64,000 nucleotides of DNA from Gemmatimonadota bacterium (GCA_022823145.1 JAJDXS010000070.1:1-64000); one strand, 5' to 3'. Numbered from the stretch's first letter, positions 34,089 to 46,349 are shown. Numbers and translations: made by a program. The notes: generated by a model not told the origin, from the sequence alone.

Positions 34089-37000
34089 CTAGAACACGAT
34101 CTCTACGCCGATCCGGAACGACCGGTTGGGGGATAGCGTGATGCTGCTCTCGCCTCCCAGCTCCAGACCACCGTAGGTGATGCCACTGAGTTCTCCGTCG
34201 ATCAGCCGGTTGTGCGACCAGATCCACAGGTTGCGGCCGTTCAGGTAGAGCGTCGCGCGGCCGGCATTCAGACGACTGGTCCAATCCCCGGGAAGAATGT
34301 AGCGAACCGAGACCTCCCGAAGCTTGAGGTAGTCGCCGTCGTAGAGAAACGCGTCGCGCGCTCCGCTTTGGCTGTATTTGCCGCGTGCGATCCCGTCTGT
34401 CCCGTATTGGGTCGGGAACGCGTACGCGCAGCCGTCGGCAGCGTCGTCCCCGGTGCCACAACGCACCAGTTCGCGGCGGTAGATGCCGTTGAATGTGGCC
34501 CATACCGAGCCCCAGTCGAAGACGTGGTGGCCCGCCGCCCAGTCTGCCATCGCGCTGACGGTCAGGTCGCTCCCGACCGAGAGCGTCGTGTTGATGCCGC
34601 CGCTCTTGTCGGGCACCGGAAACTTGCCGACGAAGTTGCGCTCCGACGCGTCGGGGAGCCCGTCACCGTTCGTGTCGCTCGGCATGGTCACCCACCAGGC
34701 GCCGACGGGACCGCCGCGGCAGGTATCGAGGTTCCCCGGTTCCTTCACGCTCCAGCAGCCGGTTACCCGCTTCTGGCCGTCGTCCACGGGAAAGTCGGCC
34801 ACCCCACCCATGTCGGTGACTTCGTTGTGGTTGTAGTGGAAGGTCCCGCCCATGCTCCAGGCCAGCGTTCGGGTGTTGACCAGTTGGAGGCTGAGGGCTG
34901 CTTCCACCCCGCGATTGAGGATCGCGCCGACGTTCTCCTGCTGGGTCCCTTGGCCGGTTACCGGCTGACGGGGGACCTGAAAGAGCGCGTTCGTCGTGCG
35001 CGCTTCATAAGCCGTCAGGTCCAGACCGATGCGGTTGTTCCATAGGGCCGCGTCGATCCCCGCTTCCACAGTGGACGTCTTCTCGGGGCGCAGGTCGGGG
35101 TTGCCGGGGTTGGCGAACCTGGGCGCCGATTCGCCGCGGAACGGACTGGCGGAAAAGGTGCGGTCCTTGAGGAAGGCACCCGGGAAGTTTCCGGTCTGTC
35201 CGTAGGCGGCCCTGATCTTGAATTCGTCCACGAACGCGAGCTCGATGTCTTCGGAAACGATGTAGGAGCCCGTGGCCTTAGGGTAGAACTCGGTGTCGAT
35301 GTTGTCCCCGAAGGTCGACCCGGCGTCGACTCGGAAACCGCCACCAAGGTAGAGCTTGTCCCACAGGCTCACCTGCTCGTCGAGGTACAGGCCGCCGTTG
35401 AACAGCTCGATGTTTCCCTCGCCAGCGGTGATGTCCGCCGCGGCATGGAAGTGGAAGGTGCCGGGCAGGGCGAAGGTCCGACCGTGACCGTTGATAACGC
35501 TCTCGTCCTGCCGAAAGCCCTGCACGCCCACGGTCAACGCGGACCCGACCATTCGGCCGCGACTCCGCCACGCGTACGTTGCCCCCGCATCCAGGGAAAC
35601 CGACGCAAACGAGCGGTCGAGTCGGTTGAGTCGGCCCGTGGGCTCACCGGGAATAAAACCGATCGGCTCGTATAGCCTCTGCTGGTTCGTACGGTTGTCG
35701 GTGCCCAGTGTGATCTTCGCTGCAAGGTCGTCGCGGACTCGCCACCGCACGCCCGTAGACAGAATGAAACGATTGACCCATTCGTCGATGTCCGGCATGA
35801 GAAAGATGTCCAGCGCCTCCTGCAGGGTTGAAGCACCGGCGAAGAAAAGGGCGTCCCCGACCTCGAAGGTTGTCAGCGGGTCCCCTATAGAGGCACCGTT
35901 GTAGAGTCGCTGAAAGCTGTGGTGTACGTAACTGCCCGAGAATTCCAGCGTGAAGTCTTCGGTAAGCGACGCCTGCACGCCGCCGCGGAGGTTGTAGTTG
36001 GTGCTCCCGTCTTTCGGCTGGGTCCCGGCGCGGTCTTCCAGGCGACCACTGACACTGTAGGTCACGTCGGCCGTCCCGCCGGACACGCCTACGTAGTAGG
36101 TCTGGGTGTGGCCGTTCCTGAAGTAGTGGTCTCGCATGAAGGTCTCTGTGATTTCGCCGGATTCCACGCGTTCCGGGAAGATCACCCCCATGTCGAACAT
36201 GTACTTGAGTTCGGGCGTCTCCATTCCCTGCTCGACTCGGGCCGTGATCTTCGGCTCCCCCGGGCTTCCCTTCCTGGTGAAGATCTGGATCACGCCCGTG
36301 GCTGCGGCCGATCCAAAGAGGGTCGACGCAGCGCCGCCCCTGGTGATTTCGATGCGTTCGATGTCGCTGGCCAGAACGTCCGCCAGGGCTGATGACTGCT
36401 CGCCACCGGTGACTGCCGCCGTGGATTGGTTGTTGTCGACGCGGACGCCGTCCACATAGATGACCGGCGTCTGGGCACCGAACACCGACGAAATGCCGCG
36501 GAAGTTGATGAGGGCTCCGGTACCCGGGTTGGCCGAGGTGGCGCTTATGGTGGCCCCTGTGACACGACCCTGGAGGAGTTGGTCGACGGATCGAACCGGC
36601 GCGAGTTCGAAGTCTGCCGCCGACAGCACCTCGACCGATGTTCCGAGCGCACGCCGTTCGGTTTCAGCGCCCACGCCCGTGACGACGACCTCGTCGAGGG
36701 CGATCGCCGTCGAGTACAGTTCGATGTCGGCAGCGGTCGCCCGTCCAGCGGCGACGGTGACGGTTCGGATGCCCTCACCATAGCCGATGAGCGTTGCCTG
36801 AACCGTGTGGTCGCCAACGGGCACGTTCAGAAACACGAAGCGTCCCGACACGCTGGTGAGCTGGCCGATCCCGGTCCCCTCGATGAGGACCTGGGCGTTC
36901 GAAAGCGGCCGACGCGACGCACCGTCCAGAACCTGTCCGTGGATGACACCCGTCTGGGCATGTATCGGCACAGCGGCGGCCCACGCCAGAAGCACCGCGA

Positions 37001-37094
37001 GGCCAGCAATGCTCTTGGTCCGTTGCGGGCAATAGCCGGCCGACGGAGCCCGAAAGCCCCGTCGGCCGGAGTCCTGCTTGCCGCCGAACAACAA
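34089..37094 (-). CDS. SusC/RagA-type TonB-dependent receptor, second copy
   Basis: This receptor of about 1001 residues is a close paralogue of the SusC at 38633-41539. It has the regulatory-like domain (GVIHGQVLDGASRRPLSNAQ), the linker LDEVVVTGVG, the plug (FRGISSVFGAQTPVIYVDGV, IERIEITRGGAASTLFGSAA) and an aromatic barrel end (SFRIGVEIVF). Compared with the paralogue it carries an extra loop with two cysteines (VTGCWSVKEPGNLDTCRGG). No ATG precedes the signal sequence SIAGLAVLLAWAAAVPIHAQ; TTG at 37094 is the first usable start and adds about 27 residues before it. The frame is open back to the TAG of susD, in the same frame. Ligand unknown. Confidence 0.9.
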   Translation of the reverse strand: MLFGGKQDSGRRGFRAPSAGYCPQRTKSIAGLAVLLAWAAAVPIHAQTGVIHGQVLDGASRRPLSNAQVLIEGTGIGQLTSVSGRFVFLNVPVGDHTVQATLIGYGEGIRTVTVAAGRATAADIELYSTAIALDEVVVTGVGAETERRALGTSVEVLSAADFELAPVRSVDQLLQGRVTGATISATSANPGTGALINFRGISSVFGAQTPVIYVDGVRVDNNQSTAAVTGGEQSSALADVLASDIERIEITRGGAASTLFGSAAATGVIQIFTRKGSPGEPKITARVEQGMETPELKYMFDMGVIFPERVESGEITETFMRDHYFRNGHTQTYYVGVSGGTADVTYSVSGRLEDRAGTQPKDGSTNYNLRGGVQASLTEDFTLEFSGSYVHHSFQRLYNGASIGDPLTTFEVGDALFFAGASTLQEALDIFLMPDIDEWVNRFILSTGVRWRVRDDLAAKITLGTDNRTNQQRLYEPIGFIPGEPTGRLNRLDRSFASVSLDAGATYAWRSRGRMVGSALTVGVQGFRQDESVINGHGRTFALPGTFHFHAAADITAGEGNIELFNGGLYLDEQVSLWDKLYLGGGFRVDAGSTFGDNIDTEFYPKATGSYIVSEDIELAFVDEFKIRAAYGQTGNFPGAFLKDRTFSASPFRGESAPRFANPGNPDLRPEKTSTVEAGIDAALWNNRIGLDLTAYEARTTNALFQVPRQPVTGQGTQQENVGAILNRGVEAALSLQLVNTRTLAWSMGGTFHYNHNEVTDMGGVADFPVDDGQKRVTGCWSVKEPGNLDTCRGGPVGAWWVTMPSDTNGDGLPDASERNFVGKFPVPDKSGGINTTLSVGSDLTVSAMADWAAGHHVFDWGSVWATFNGIYRRELVRCGTGDDAADGCAYAFPTQYGTDGIARGKYSQSGARDAFLYDGDYLKLREVSVRYILPGDWTSRLNAGRATLYLNGRNLWIWSHNRLIDGELSGITYGGLELGGESSITLSPNRSFRIGVEIVF

Positions 37095-37133
37095 GACCTG
37101 CGCCCTGACGCCGACGACAGCCTGTTCAGCCGC

Positions 37134-38609
37134 CTAGTTGAACGGCGACGCGTTGTTGGCGACAAGCACCTTGTTCATGTCCACATGGATGGTCACCTGT
37201 GTCTCGATCAGAGGCACCCCGGGGTCGACCCCGTCGTACAACGCGAGCGGCGTGTAGATGTCCATAGCGTAGCGAGGGTTCTGGGGGATGTAGCCGGGCA
37301 CGATCGGCAGAGTGCCCGGATCTCCCTCGTTGATGTTGTCGTTCTGGTCGATCTCGCGCAGCATCATCGGCAGCTTGATGCCCAGATCGGCGAGCCGGCG
37401 GCCCTCCAGAAGCATGATCTCCTGACGGGCCAGCCACAGTGCGTGCCAGAGTTCGCTGGCATCCGAGAGACCCGCGATACTGTCCGCATCCAGTGAGGTG
37501 CCCGAGACATTCGGAATCATGAGACCATCGGACGGCCGGTCCAGGACGAGCCCGGCCCGATAGGGGCTGTCGGCATCCGCACGGATCAGGATTTCACTGC
37601 TCCTCGGGCGCAGGCTCAGGTCGGCGTTGCGGCGCTCGTCGATATCGTCGAACGACACCATCCCCCGCGTCCCGGCCAGGGTGATCGCGTTTGCCAGCTG
37701 AGTGCGAGCGTCGGCCATGTTGCCCGAAGCCAGCGCGATCTCCGCCAGGATCAGGTGCATCTCCTCGGCCTTCGCGATCGGTATCGCCGATTCCCGGTCG
37801 GTATACTTGGGGTCGAGGAAATCCAGCCTTGGCAGGGGCTGCATTTCCTGAAGTGCCCGAAGCACAAGGAACGCCACCGGGGTGTTGGAAATGGAGGTGG
37901 CGTCGTAGCCCTGGGTGTAGAGGAGCATGGGATCCGACGACAGCGCGGCGTTTGCCGCCGAGGCCGCGGCCCCTGCGTCACCCAGCAACCGGTGAGCCCG
38001 TGCCAGGGCCGCGTTCGCCTGGGGTCCGAAGCCCGTGGCCGCCTGCAGATCGGTGATCGCCTTGCCGAGTGCCACTGACGCCGCCTGCGGCGTTCCATCC
38101 TCTTCGTGCGGAACGTTGGAAAACACCTCACCCATCGTCAGGTAGGCCATTCCACGGTAGTAGTGGGCCTCCGCGACCAGTTGCGGTGGTGCACCGGCAT
38201 CTTCGGGTGCGATCTCGTTAATCACGAAATCGGCCAGGGCACGGAGCTCCTGAACATTCCAGTAGGCTCCGCTGGCGCTCGTTCCCGTCGAATTCACCAG
38301 ATCGGGGGTGACCTCGTGGGGTTCGTCCATGTCCACGACGATACCCGTGCCATGGATCGAGTAGTTGTCGCTGATGACCTCCGCCGCCACCACATACGCG
38401 TTGATCATGCGGGCAAACTGCGCCCGAAGCCCCGGCAGGAGTGCTGCCGTGGGGTTGGTGGCCTGGGCCAGGTCATCGTCTGTCGTCGTTGGATTGTTTA
38501 CCTGGGTCGGATTGATGGCATCGCAGGCGGCCATCGCCAGAGCGGCCAGAAGGGCGCCGGCAATCCCCCTCCCGCTCCTTCCGAGGATCGGTATGTTCTT
38601 GCTGATCAT
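37134..38609 (-). CDS. SusD/RagB-type surface lipoprotein
   Basis: This 491-residue SusD-like protein sits between two SusC genes. The signal peptide ends in LAMAAC (lipobox), followed by DAINPTQVNNPTTTDDDL, a usual SusD beginning. Helical-repeat segments (ALARAHRLLGDAGAAASAANAAL, AEEMHLILAEIALASGNMADARTQL) are typical of the TPR-like core, and EIMLLEGRRLADLGIKLP resembles the C-terminal region. ATG at 38609 was chosen because AAGGAG lies 10 nt upstream; ATG at 38633 overlaps the preceding susC stop but has no ribosome-binding site. It should form a complex with one or both flanking SusC receptors. Confidence 0.9.
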   Translation of the reverse strand: MISKNIPILGRSGRGIAGALLAALAMAACDAINPTQVNNPTTTDDDLAQATNPTAALLPGLRAQFARMINAYVVAAEVISDNYSIHGTGIVVDMDEPHEVTPDLVNSTGTSASGAYWNVQELRALADFVINEIAPEDAGAPPQLVAEAHYYRGMAYLTMGEVFSNVPHEEDGTPQAASVALGKAITDLQAATGFGPQANAALARAHRLLGDAGAAASAANAALSSDPMLLYTQGYDATSISNTPVAFLVLRALQEMQPLPRLDFLDPKYTDRESAIPIAKAEEMHLILAEIALASGNMADARTQLANAITLAGTRGMVSFDDIDERRNADLSLRPRSSEILIRADADSPYRAGLVLDRPSDGLMIPNVSGTSLDADSIAGLSDASELWHALWLARQEIMLLEGRRLADLGIKLPMMLREIDQNDNINEGDPGTLPIVPGYIPQNPRYAMDIYTPLALYDGVDPGVPLIETQVTIHVDMNKVLVANNASPFN

Positions 38610-38632
38610 TTTCTGCGCTCTCCTTGATCTCA

Positions 38633-41539
38633 TTAGAACACCACCTCGACTCCGAGCCTGAAGATCCGGTTCGGGGACAGGGTTATGCTGCTCTCGCTAC
38701 CGAGTTCCAGCCCGCCGCCGTTGCTGGTCCCGCTGAGTTCGCCGTCGATCAGCATGTTCCGGGACCAGATCCAGAGATTCCGGCCGTTCGCGTAGACGGT
38801 TGCACGGCTGGCATTGAGAGCACCGGCAATGGTCTCGGGGAGGGCGTACCGCACCGCGACCTCGCGGATCTTGAAGTAGTCGCCGTCGTACAGGAAAGCG
38901 CTGCGGGCAGCACTCTGGCTGTACCTGCCGCGCGCGGTGCCGTCGGTTCGGTACTGAACCGGGAAGGCGTAGTCGCAACCCTCGCTCGCACCTTCATGGG
39001 TACCGCAGCGGATGAGTTCACGGCGATAGATGCCGTTGAAGGTGGCCCACACCGACCCCCAGTCGAAGACATGGTGGCCGCCCGCCCAGTCGGCCAGGCC
39101 ACTGATCGTCAGATTGTTCCCCACCGAGATCGTGGTGTTGATCCCGCCGTTCTTGTTGGGCGATGGGACGGTACCGTTGAATTCGCGCTCGGAGCCATCG
39201 GTCAACCCGTCGCCGTTGGTATCCACCGGAGTGGTCAACCACCACGCACCAATCGGCCGTCCCTCGGAGACACGCTTCCCGCTCCCGACAAAGAAATCGG
39301 CGACGCCACCCATGTCGGTGACTTCATTCTCGTTGTAGTTGAAGGTCCCGCCGACGGACCAGGCCAGTCGCTGGGTGTTGAGCACCTGGACCTGCAAGGC
39401 CACCTCCAACCCCCGGTTCCAGATCTCGCCCACGTTCTCCTGCTGGGTTCCCTGTCCGGTCACGGGCTGGCGCGGCACCTGGAAGAGCGCGTCGGTCGTG
39501 CGGGCGTCGTAAAAGGTCAGGTTGAGACCGATCCGGTTGGCCCACAGTGCCGCGTCGATGCCGGCTTCGACCGTGGACGTCTTCTCAGGTTTTAGATCCA
39601 GGTTGCCCGGATTAGCGAATCGGGGCGCCGACTGGCCCCTGAACGAGCTGGCCGAGAATGTACGGTCCTTCAGGAAGGCCCCCGGGAATTTCCCGGTCTG
39701 ACCGAACGCCCCTCGTATCTTGAGCTCGTCAACGAACGGAATCCCCAGATCCTCCGAGAGGATGTACGACCCGGTTGCCTTGGGGTAGAGTTCGGTGTCG
39801 ATGTTGTCTCCGAAGCTCGATCCCGCGTCGATGCGGAACCCTCCTCCAAGGTAGAGCTTGTCCCACAAGCTCAACTGCTCGTCCACGTAGAGGCCGCCGT
39901 TGAAGACTTCGGCATTCGATTCGAAAGCCGTAATCGTCGCCGCATCGTCGAAGTCGAAGGAGCCGGGAAGAGCGAATTCCTGACCCTGGGCGTTGATGAT
40001 GCTCTCTTCTTCGCGGAAGCCCTGCACGCCGACGGTCAGCTGGGACCCCAGCGTGCCCCCGGCACTCTCCCAGCCGTAGGTCGCACCGGCATCCATCGAA
40101 ACCGAGGTGAAGGACCGGTCCCGCCGGTTGAGTTCGCCCGTGGGCTCCCCCGGGGTGAACCCGATGGGCTCGTAACGACGCTGCTGGTTGGTGCGGTTGT
40201 CGGCACCGACGTTCAACTTGGCGGTCAGGTCGTCCCGGATGTTCCAGCGCGCACCGGTGGAAAAGATGAATCGGTTGACCGACTCGGTGATGTCGGGCAG
40301 GAGGAAGATGTCCAGCGCTTCATGCAGTGTGGACGCTCCGGAAAAGAAGAGGGCGTCGCCGACTTCGAAGGTCGTCAACGGATCGGCGATCGCCGATCCG
40401 TTGTAGAGACGGGCGAAGTTGTGGCGGACGTAGCTGCCCGAGAATTCCAGCGTGAAATTGTCGGTGAGGGACGCCTGGAGACCACCCCGGATATTGTAGT
40501 TGGTGCTGCCGTCGTTGGGCTGGGTGCCGGTTCTGTCTTCGAGCCGGCCGCTGACGCTGTAGGTCACGTCGGCCGTGCCTCCCGTGACGCCCACGTAGTA
40601 GTTCTCGGTGGTTCCCTGCTTGAAGTAGAGGTCCCTCAGGAAGGTCTCCTCGATCTCCCCGGACTCGACACGCTCCGGGAAGATCAGGCCCATGTCGAAA
40701 ATGTTCCACAGTTCGGGCACCTCGATGCCCCGCTCCACACGCGCCGTAATCCGCGGTGCCCCCGGCGTACCCTTCTTGGTGAAGATCTGAATGACCCCGG
40801 TGGCCGCGTCCGAGCCGAAGAGTGTCGACGCGGCACCGCCCTTTGTCACCTCGATCCGCTCGATGTCGCTGGTGAGCAGGTCCGACAGCGCCGAGGACTG
40901 TTCCCCGCCCGTTCCCGCGGCGGTCGCATGGTCGTTGTCCACCCGCACGCCGTCCACGTAGATGACCGGTGTCTGGGCGCCGAATACCGAGGACGCGCCC
41001 CGGAAGCTGATCAGGGCACCCGTGCCGGGTTGGGCAGATGTTGCGCTTACGGTGGCCCCGGAGACGCGCCCCTGCAGCAACTGGTCGACGGACTGTACGG
41101 GCGCCAGTTCGACATCTTCTGCCGAGAGCACCTCGACCGAGGTGCCGAGTGCGCGACGCGTGGTCTCGGCGCCGACTCCCGTAACGACGATCTCGTTCAG
41201 CGAAATGGCGGTCGAGGACATCTCGATGTCGATGCTGGCGGTCTGTCCGGCGGTGACGGTAACAGTCTGTTCGGTCTCGGCATAGCCGATCAGGGTAACC
41301 TGTACGGTGTGTTCGCCCGCGGGCACGTTCAACAGCAGAAAGCGCCCGGCCGAGTTGGTCAGCTGGCCGATTCCGGTCCCTGCGATGAGGACCTGGGCAT
41401 TGCCCAGGGGCCGCTGCGACGCGTCGTCGAGGACCTGTCCCTCGATGACGCCCGTCTGGGCCTGCACCGGGGCAACCGCGACCGCAAACAGAATCGCGAC
41501 GGCACCGAGCGTGCCACTCACAAGTCGTTTGAAGTGCAT
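38633..41539 (-). CDS. SusC/RagA-type TonB-dependent receptor, first copy
   Basis: This 968-residue receptor heads the long minus-strand operon. It has a signal peptide (MHFKRLVSGTLGAVAILFAVAVAPVQAQ), the regulatory-like domain (GVIEGQVLDDASQRPLGNAQ), LNEIVVTGVG, the plug (FRGASSVFGAQTPVIYVDGV, IERIEVTKGGAASTLFGSDA) and a barrel ending in FRLGVEVVF. Most of the sequence aligns without gaps with the SusC at 34089-37094. ATG at 41539 follows GGAAGGAA at about 3 nt; the frame stays open further upstream but without a signal peptide. The 243 bp before it carry a palindrome that may be an operator. Confidence 0.93.
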   Translation of the reverse strand: MHFKRLVSGTLGAVAILFAVAVAPVQAQTGVIEGQVLDDASQRPLGNAQVLIAGTGIGQLTNSAGRFLLLNVPAGEHTVQVTLIGYAETEQTVTVTAGQTASIDIEMSSTAISLNEIVVTGVGAETTRRALGTSVEVLSAEDVELAPVQSVDQLLQGRVSGATVSATSAQPGTGALISFRGASSVFGAQTPVIYVDGVRVDNDHATAAGTGGEQSSALSDLLTSDIERIEVTKGGAASTLFGSDAATGVIQIFTKKGTPGAPRITARVERGIEVPELWNIFDMGLIFPERVESGEIEETFLRDLYFKQGTTENYYVGVTGGTADVTYSVSGRLEDRTGTQPNDGSTNYNIRGGLQASLTDNFTLEFSGSYVRHNFARLYNGSAIADPLTTFEVGDALFFSGASTLHEALDIFLLPDITESVNRFIFSTGARWNIRDDLTAKLNVGADNRTNQQRRYEPIGFTPGEPTGELNRRDRSFTSVSMDAGATYGWESAGGTLGSQLTVGVQGFREEESIINAQGQEFALPGSFDFDDAATITAFESNAEVFNGGLYVDEQLSLWDKLYLGGGFRIDAGSSFGDNIDTELYPKATGSYILSEDLGIPFVDELKIRGAFGQTGKFPGAFLKDRTFSASSFRGQSAPRFANPGNLDLKPEKTSTVEAGIDAALWANRIGLNLTFYDARTTDALFQVPRQPVTGQGTQQENVGEIWNRGLEVALQVQVLNTQRLAWSVGGTFNYNENEVTDMGGVADFFVGSGKRVSEGRPIGAWWLTTPVDTNGDGLTDGSEREFNGTVPSPNKNGGINTTISVGNNLTISGLADWAGGHHVFDWGSVWATFNGIYRRELIRCGTHEGASEGCDYAFPVQYRTDGTARGRYSQSAARSAFLYDGDYFKIREVAVRYALPETIAGALNASRATVYANGRNLWIWSRNMLIDGELSGTSNGGGLELGSESSITLSPNRIFRLGVEVVF

Positions 41540-41649
41540 TGTTCCTTCCTTCTCTGGTTGGTAAATGGATTTGAGAGCGTTGGGAGCCGCCCTGTGGACA
41601 GGTGTCTCCCGGTTGTTGGTGGATTTCCCTTGGTGCTTCACCGACAATA

Positions 41650-41665
41650 TGTGAATTCGTTCACA
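41650..41665. promoter_or_regulatory. Inverted repeat upstream of the susC operon
   Basis: TGTGAA and TTCACA form perfect 6-bp arms around TTCG, about 110 bp before the first SusC start in the 243-bp gap after gyrB. The position suits an operator for the long SusC operon, but no convincing -35/-10 pair was found beside it. Confidence 0.3.
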
Positions 41666-41782
41666 ACCTCCTTTCCTTACCGTGGCTGTCCCGCGTGGAG
41701 TAGCGGAACTGGTGCCGTGCCCCCGTTGGCCCAGAATACGGCCTCCGGACGGGTCCGGCAAAGCTCTACGGTTCAACCCGTC

Positions 41783-44072
<2,290 letters not shown>

Positions 44073-44076
<4 letters not shown>

Positions 44077-45236
44077 GCTTCGATCACTCCGCCATGCAGA
44101 CGCCACCGCTCAAGCGTGCGGCCCGTGAACTTCACATCCGACTCCTTGGGCGCCGTCACTATCACCTGCCCGGACAAGTCCGATTCCAGCAGCGCCATGA
44201 CCCGTTCGGAACGGCCGCGGTCCAGTTCGGCAAAGGCATCGTCCACCAGCAGAACGGGGTCCGTGCCCCGCTGCCGCCGGATCGTGGCGGCTTCGGTCAG
44301 CCGCAGCGCGAGGGCCGCCGTGCGCCGCTGTCCCCCCGAACCGAAGGTCCGGAGCGGAAGGGATCTTCCTCGCGTGGCGACGGTGAGCAGGAGCTCGTCG
44401 CGATGGGGTCCGACGCTGGTCACGCCCTTTCGGAAGTCGTTTTCCCGGGCAGCGTCCAGCCGACGCCTGAAATGCTCGCGCACGCCCTCTTCGTCATGGG
44501 GGTCCGGGCGCGACCCCGCGTCCGAACGGGCCTCGTCCGCCGCCGCTCCGACGAGATTGGGCCTGTAGACCAGCGTGGCCGAATCGCCGTCCGAAACGGC
44601 TTCGTGGTATTCCGAATAGGTCTCGCTCCATGCCGACACCCAGGAAGCGCGCATGCACGTCACCGTCGCCCCGGTCTCCACGAGGCCGCCTTCCCACGCG
44701 CGAACCGACTGCGCGGACCCGGCGCCACCGGCTCTCGCGCGCAACGCCGAATTCCTCTGCGCCAGCCACCTCCGATAGTCCTGCAGCGCGGCAACGTACC
44801 CGGGCAGGTTGATGGACAGCACGATGTCGAGGAACCGCCGCCGTGCGCCGGGGCCTCCGTTCACCAACTGCACATCTGCGGGCGAGAATACCACGGCCCC
44901 CAGGCTGCCGAGCGCGGCGGCGAGCTTCAGGCTGTCGTTTCCGTCCACGGTCACCTTCTTGCTCTTCCTCCTGCGATCGTACCCCGCCGCCACGGTCGTG
45001 ACACTCCCTCCCCCGACCTCTCCCCGCAGGTGGAAAACGTCCTGGTTGAATGCGGTCAGCTCGGCGTCGGCCGCGCCGCGAAAGGAACGGAAGCTCTCGA
45101 GGTAGTAGATCGCTTCGAGCAGGTTCGTCTTGCCCTGGGCGTTGTCGCCTACGACGGCCACCCCTTCCGGCGGGAAGTGCAACTCCTGGATTCCAAGGTT
45201 GCGGAAGTGGCGCAGCTCCAGGGCCCTCAAGACCAC
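44073..45236 (-). CDS. recF: DNA replication and repair protein RecF
   Basis: This 387-residue SMC-like ATPase loads RecA at single-strand gaps with RecO and RecR. It begins with LRALELRHFRNLGIQELHF, the RecF start pattern, then Walker A GDNAQGKTNLLEAIYYL, the signature GSGGQRRTAALALRL, and Walker B LLVDDAFAELD. The length is normal. The start is GTG at 45236 (TTG at 45230 is an alternative); no clear ribosome-binding site is visible. It is the first gene of the recF-dciA-gyrB operon. dnaA and dnaN, often next to recF, are not here. Confidence 0.96.
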
Positions 45237-45343
45237 GAACGGGGACGGAGACGGGGTATTCCGTGCATCCTTTCAATATAACAGGATCCGCCCCCGATTC
45301 TCATGTCGGCCGGTCTCCTGCAGGCACCCGTTTCGCCGGGGTC

Positions 45344-46129
45344 TCAGCGGCCCGAGAACCGCGCTTTGCGCTTCTCGAGAAAGGCCGCCATTCCTTCCTT
45401 CATGTCGTCTGTGGAAGCCAGCAGACCGAACATGGTCGCCTCGGTCGCCTGTGCCTGATCCATGGGACTTTCGACGGCCTGATAGATGGATTTGAGAGCC
45501 ATCTCCAGCGCTACCGGTGCGTTCCTGGTCATGCGCCCGGCGAAGGTCCGCGTGCGTTCGAGGAGTTCCTCGTGTGGTACGACCATGTTTGCGAGGCCGA
45601 TCTCCGCCGCCCGCTCCGCACCGACCATGTCGCCCGACAGGATCATTTCCACCGCCCGACCCAGTCCTACGACGCGGGTGAGCCGAACCGTCCCTCCGTA
45701 GCCGGGGATGATGCCGAGGCTCACTTCCGGAAGGCCGAAGCGGGCTCGGTCGCTTGCCACCCTCAGATGACAGGCCAGCGCCAGTTCGCATCCGCCTCCA
45801 AGCGCGTAGCCTCCCACGGCGGCGATGACGGGTTTCGGGAACAGCTCGATCCGCCGCAGGATATCCTGTCCCTCGCGGCTGACGCCTACGCCGCTCAGCG
45901 GGTCCATCCCGGCCAGCACGCCGATGTCGGCCCCCGCCACGAAAGCCTTGTCCCCGGCACCCGTGAGGATCACCGCCCGCACGCTGCCTTCGTCCCTCAA
46001 CGCTGCGAACGCACCATCGATCTCGGCCACGACCTGCCGGTTCAGCGCATTCAGCTTGGATTGCCGGTCGATGACGACCGTGGCGATCGCGTCGTCGATT
46101 CGGGTCCGGACGTACCTGTTCTCGCTCAT
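45344..46129 (-). CDS. Enoyl-CoA hydratase/isomerase family protein
   Basis: This 261-residue crotonase-fold protein probably hydrates 2-enoyl-CoA in beta-oxidation or butanoate metabolism. Oxyanion-hole blocks are KAFVAGADIGVLA and YALGGGCELALACHLRVAS, and the catalytic Glu region is FGLPEVSLGIIPGYGGTVRLTRVVG. The C-terminus FLEKRKARFSGR is typical. ATG at 46129 is preceded by AGGT at about 5 nt; a longer frame to 46210 is basic and unlike the family. Cytoplasmic. The hydroxyacyl-CoA dehydrogenase and thiolase genes at 50-53 kb would supply the next steps. Divergent from ssb. Confidence 0.93.
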   Translation of the reverse strand: MSENRYVRTRIDDAIATVVIDRQSKLNALNRQVVAEIDGAFAALRDEGSVRAVILTGAGDKAFVAGADIGVLAGMDPLSGVGVSREGQDILRRIELFPKPVIAAVGGYALGGGCELALACHLRVASDRARFGLPEVSLGIIPGYGGTVRLTRVVGLGRAVEMILSGDMVGAERAAEIGLANMVVPHEELLERTRTFAGRMTRNAPVALEMALKSIYQAVESPMDQAQATEATMFGLLASTDDMKEGMAAFLEKRKARFSGR

Positions 46130-46349
46130 TGCTACCTGTAGGTGGGGGTCCCGGGAGCGGAACCGTGGCCGAGGGCCCGGCGCGGGCGCCATATGCCGGC
46201 GCGGGTACACGGGAAGCTAGGCTCGGGAGCGGAAGGTGGCCAGAACGGATGAGGCGCAATGATCGCCGGGACGTGGCGGTTCAGCCGCCCCTGTCTTACC
46301 TTGCTTTTCCCTTCGGTGGGACTCCACGAAAACCGGTACCCGAGGAACC

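Noticed and set aside
41643..41653. Short leader peptide before susC on the minus strand (GTG after AGGAGG)
   Set aside because: The ribosome-binding site is only about 2 nt from the start, and the peptide would be 8 residues without any attenuator pattern.
41585..41665. Possible origin or DnaA box (TGTGGACAG) near gyrB
   Set aside because: Only one imperfect match was seen, with no cluster or AT-rich unwinding region and no dnaA or dnaN nearby.
41725..41782. Terminator of gyrB (CCGGAC-GG-GTCCGG)
   Set aside because: The stem is short with a tiny loop and there is no T-run on the minus strand.
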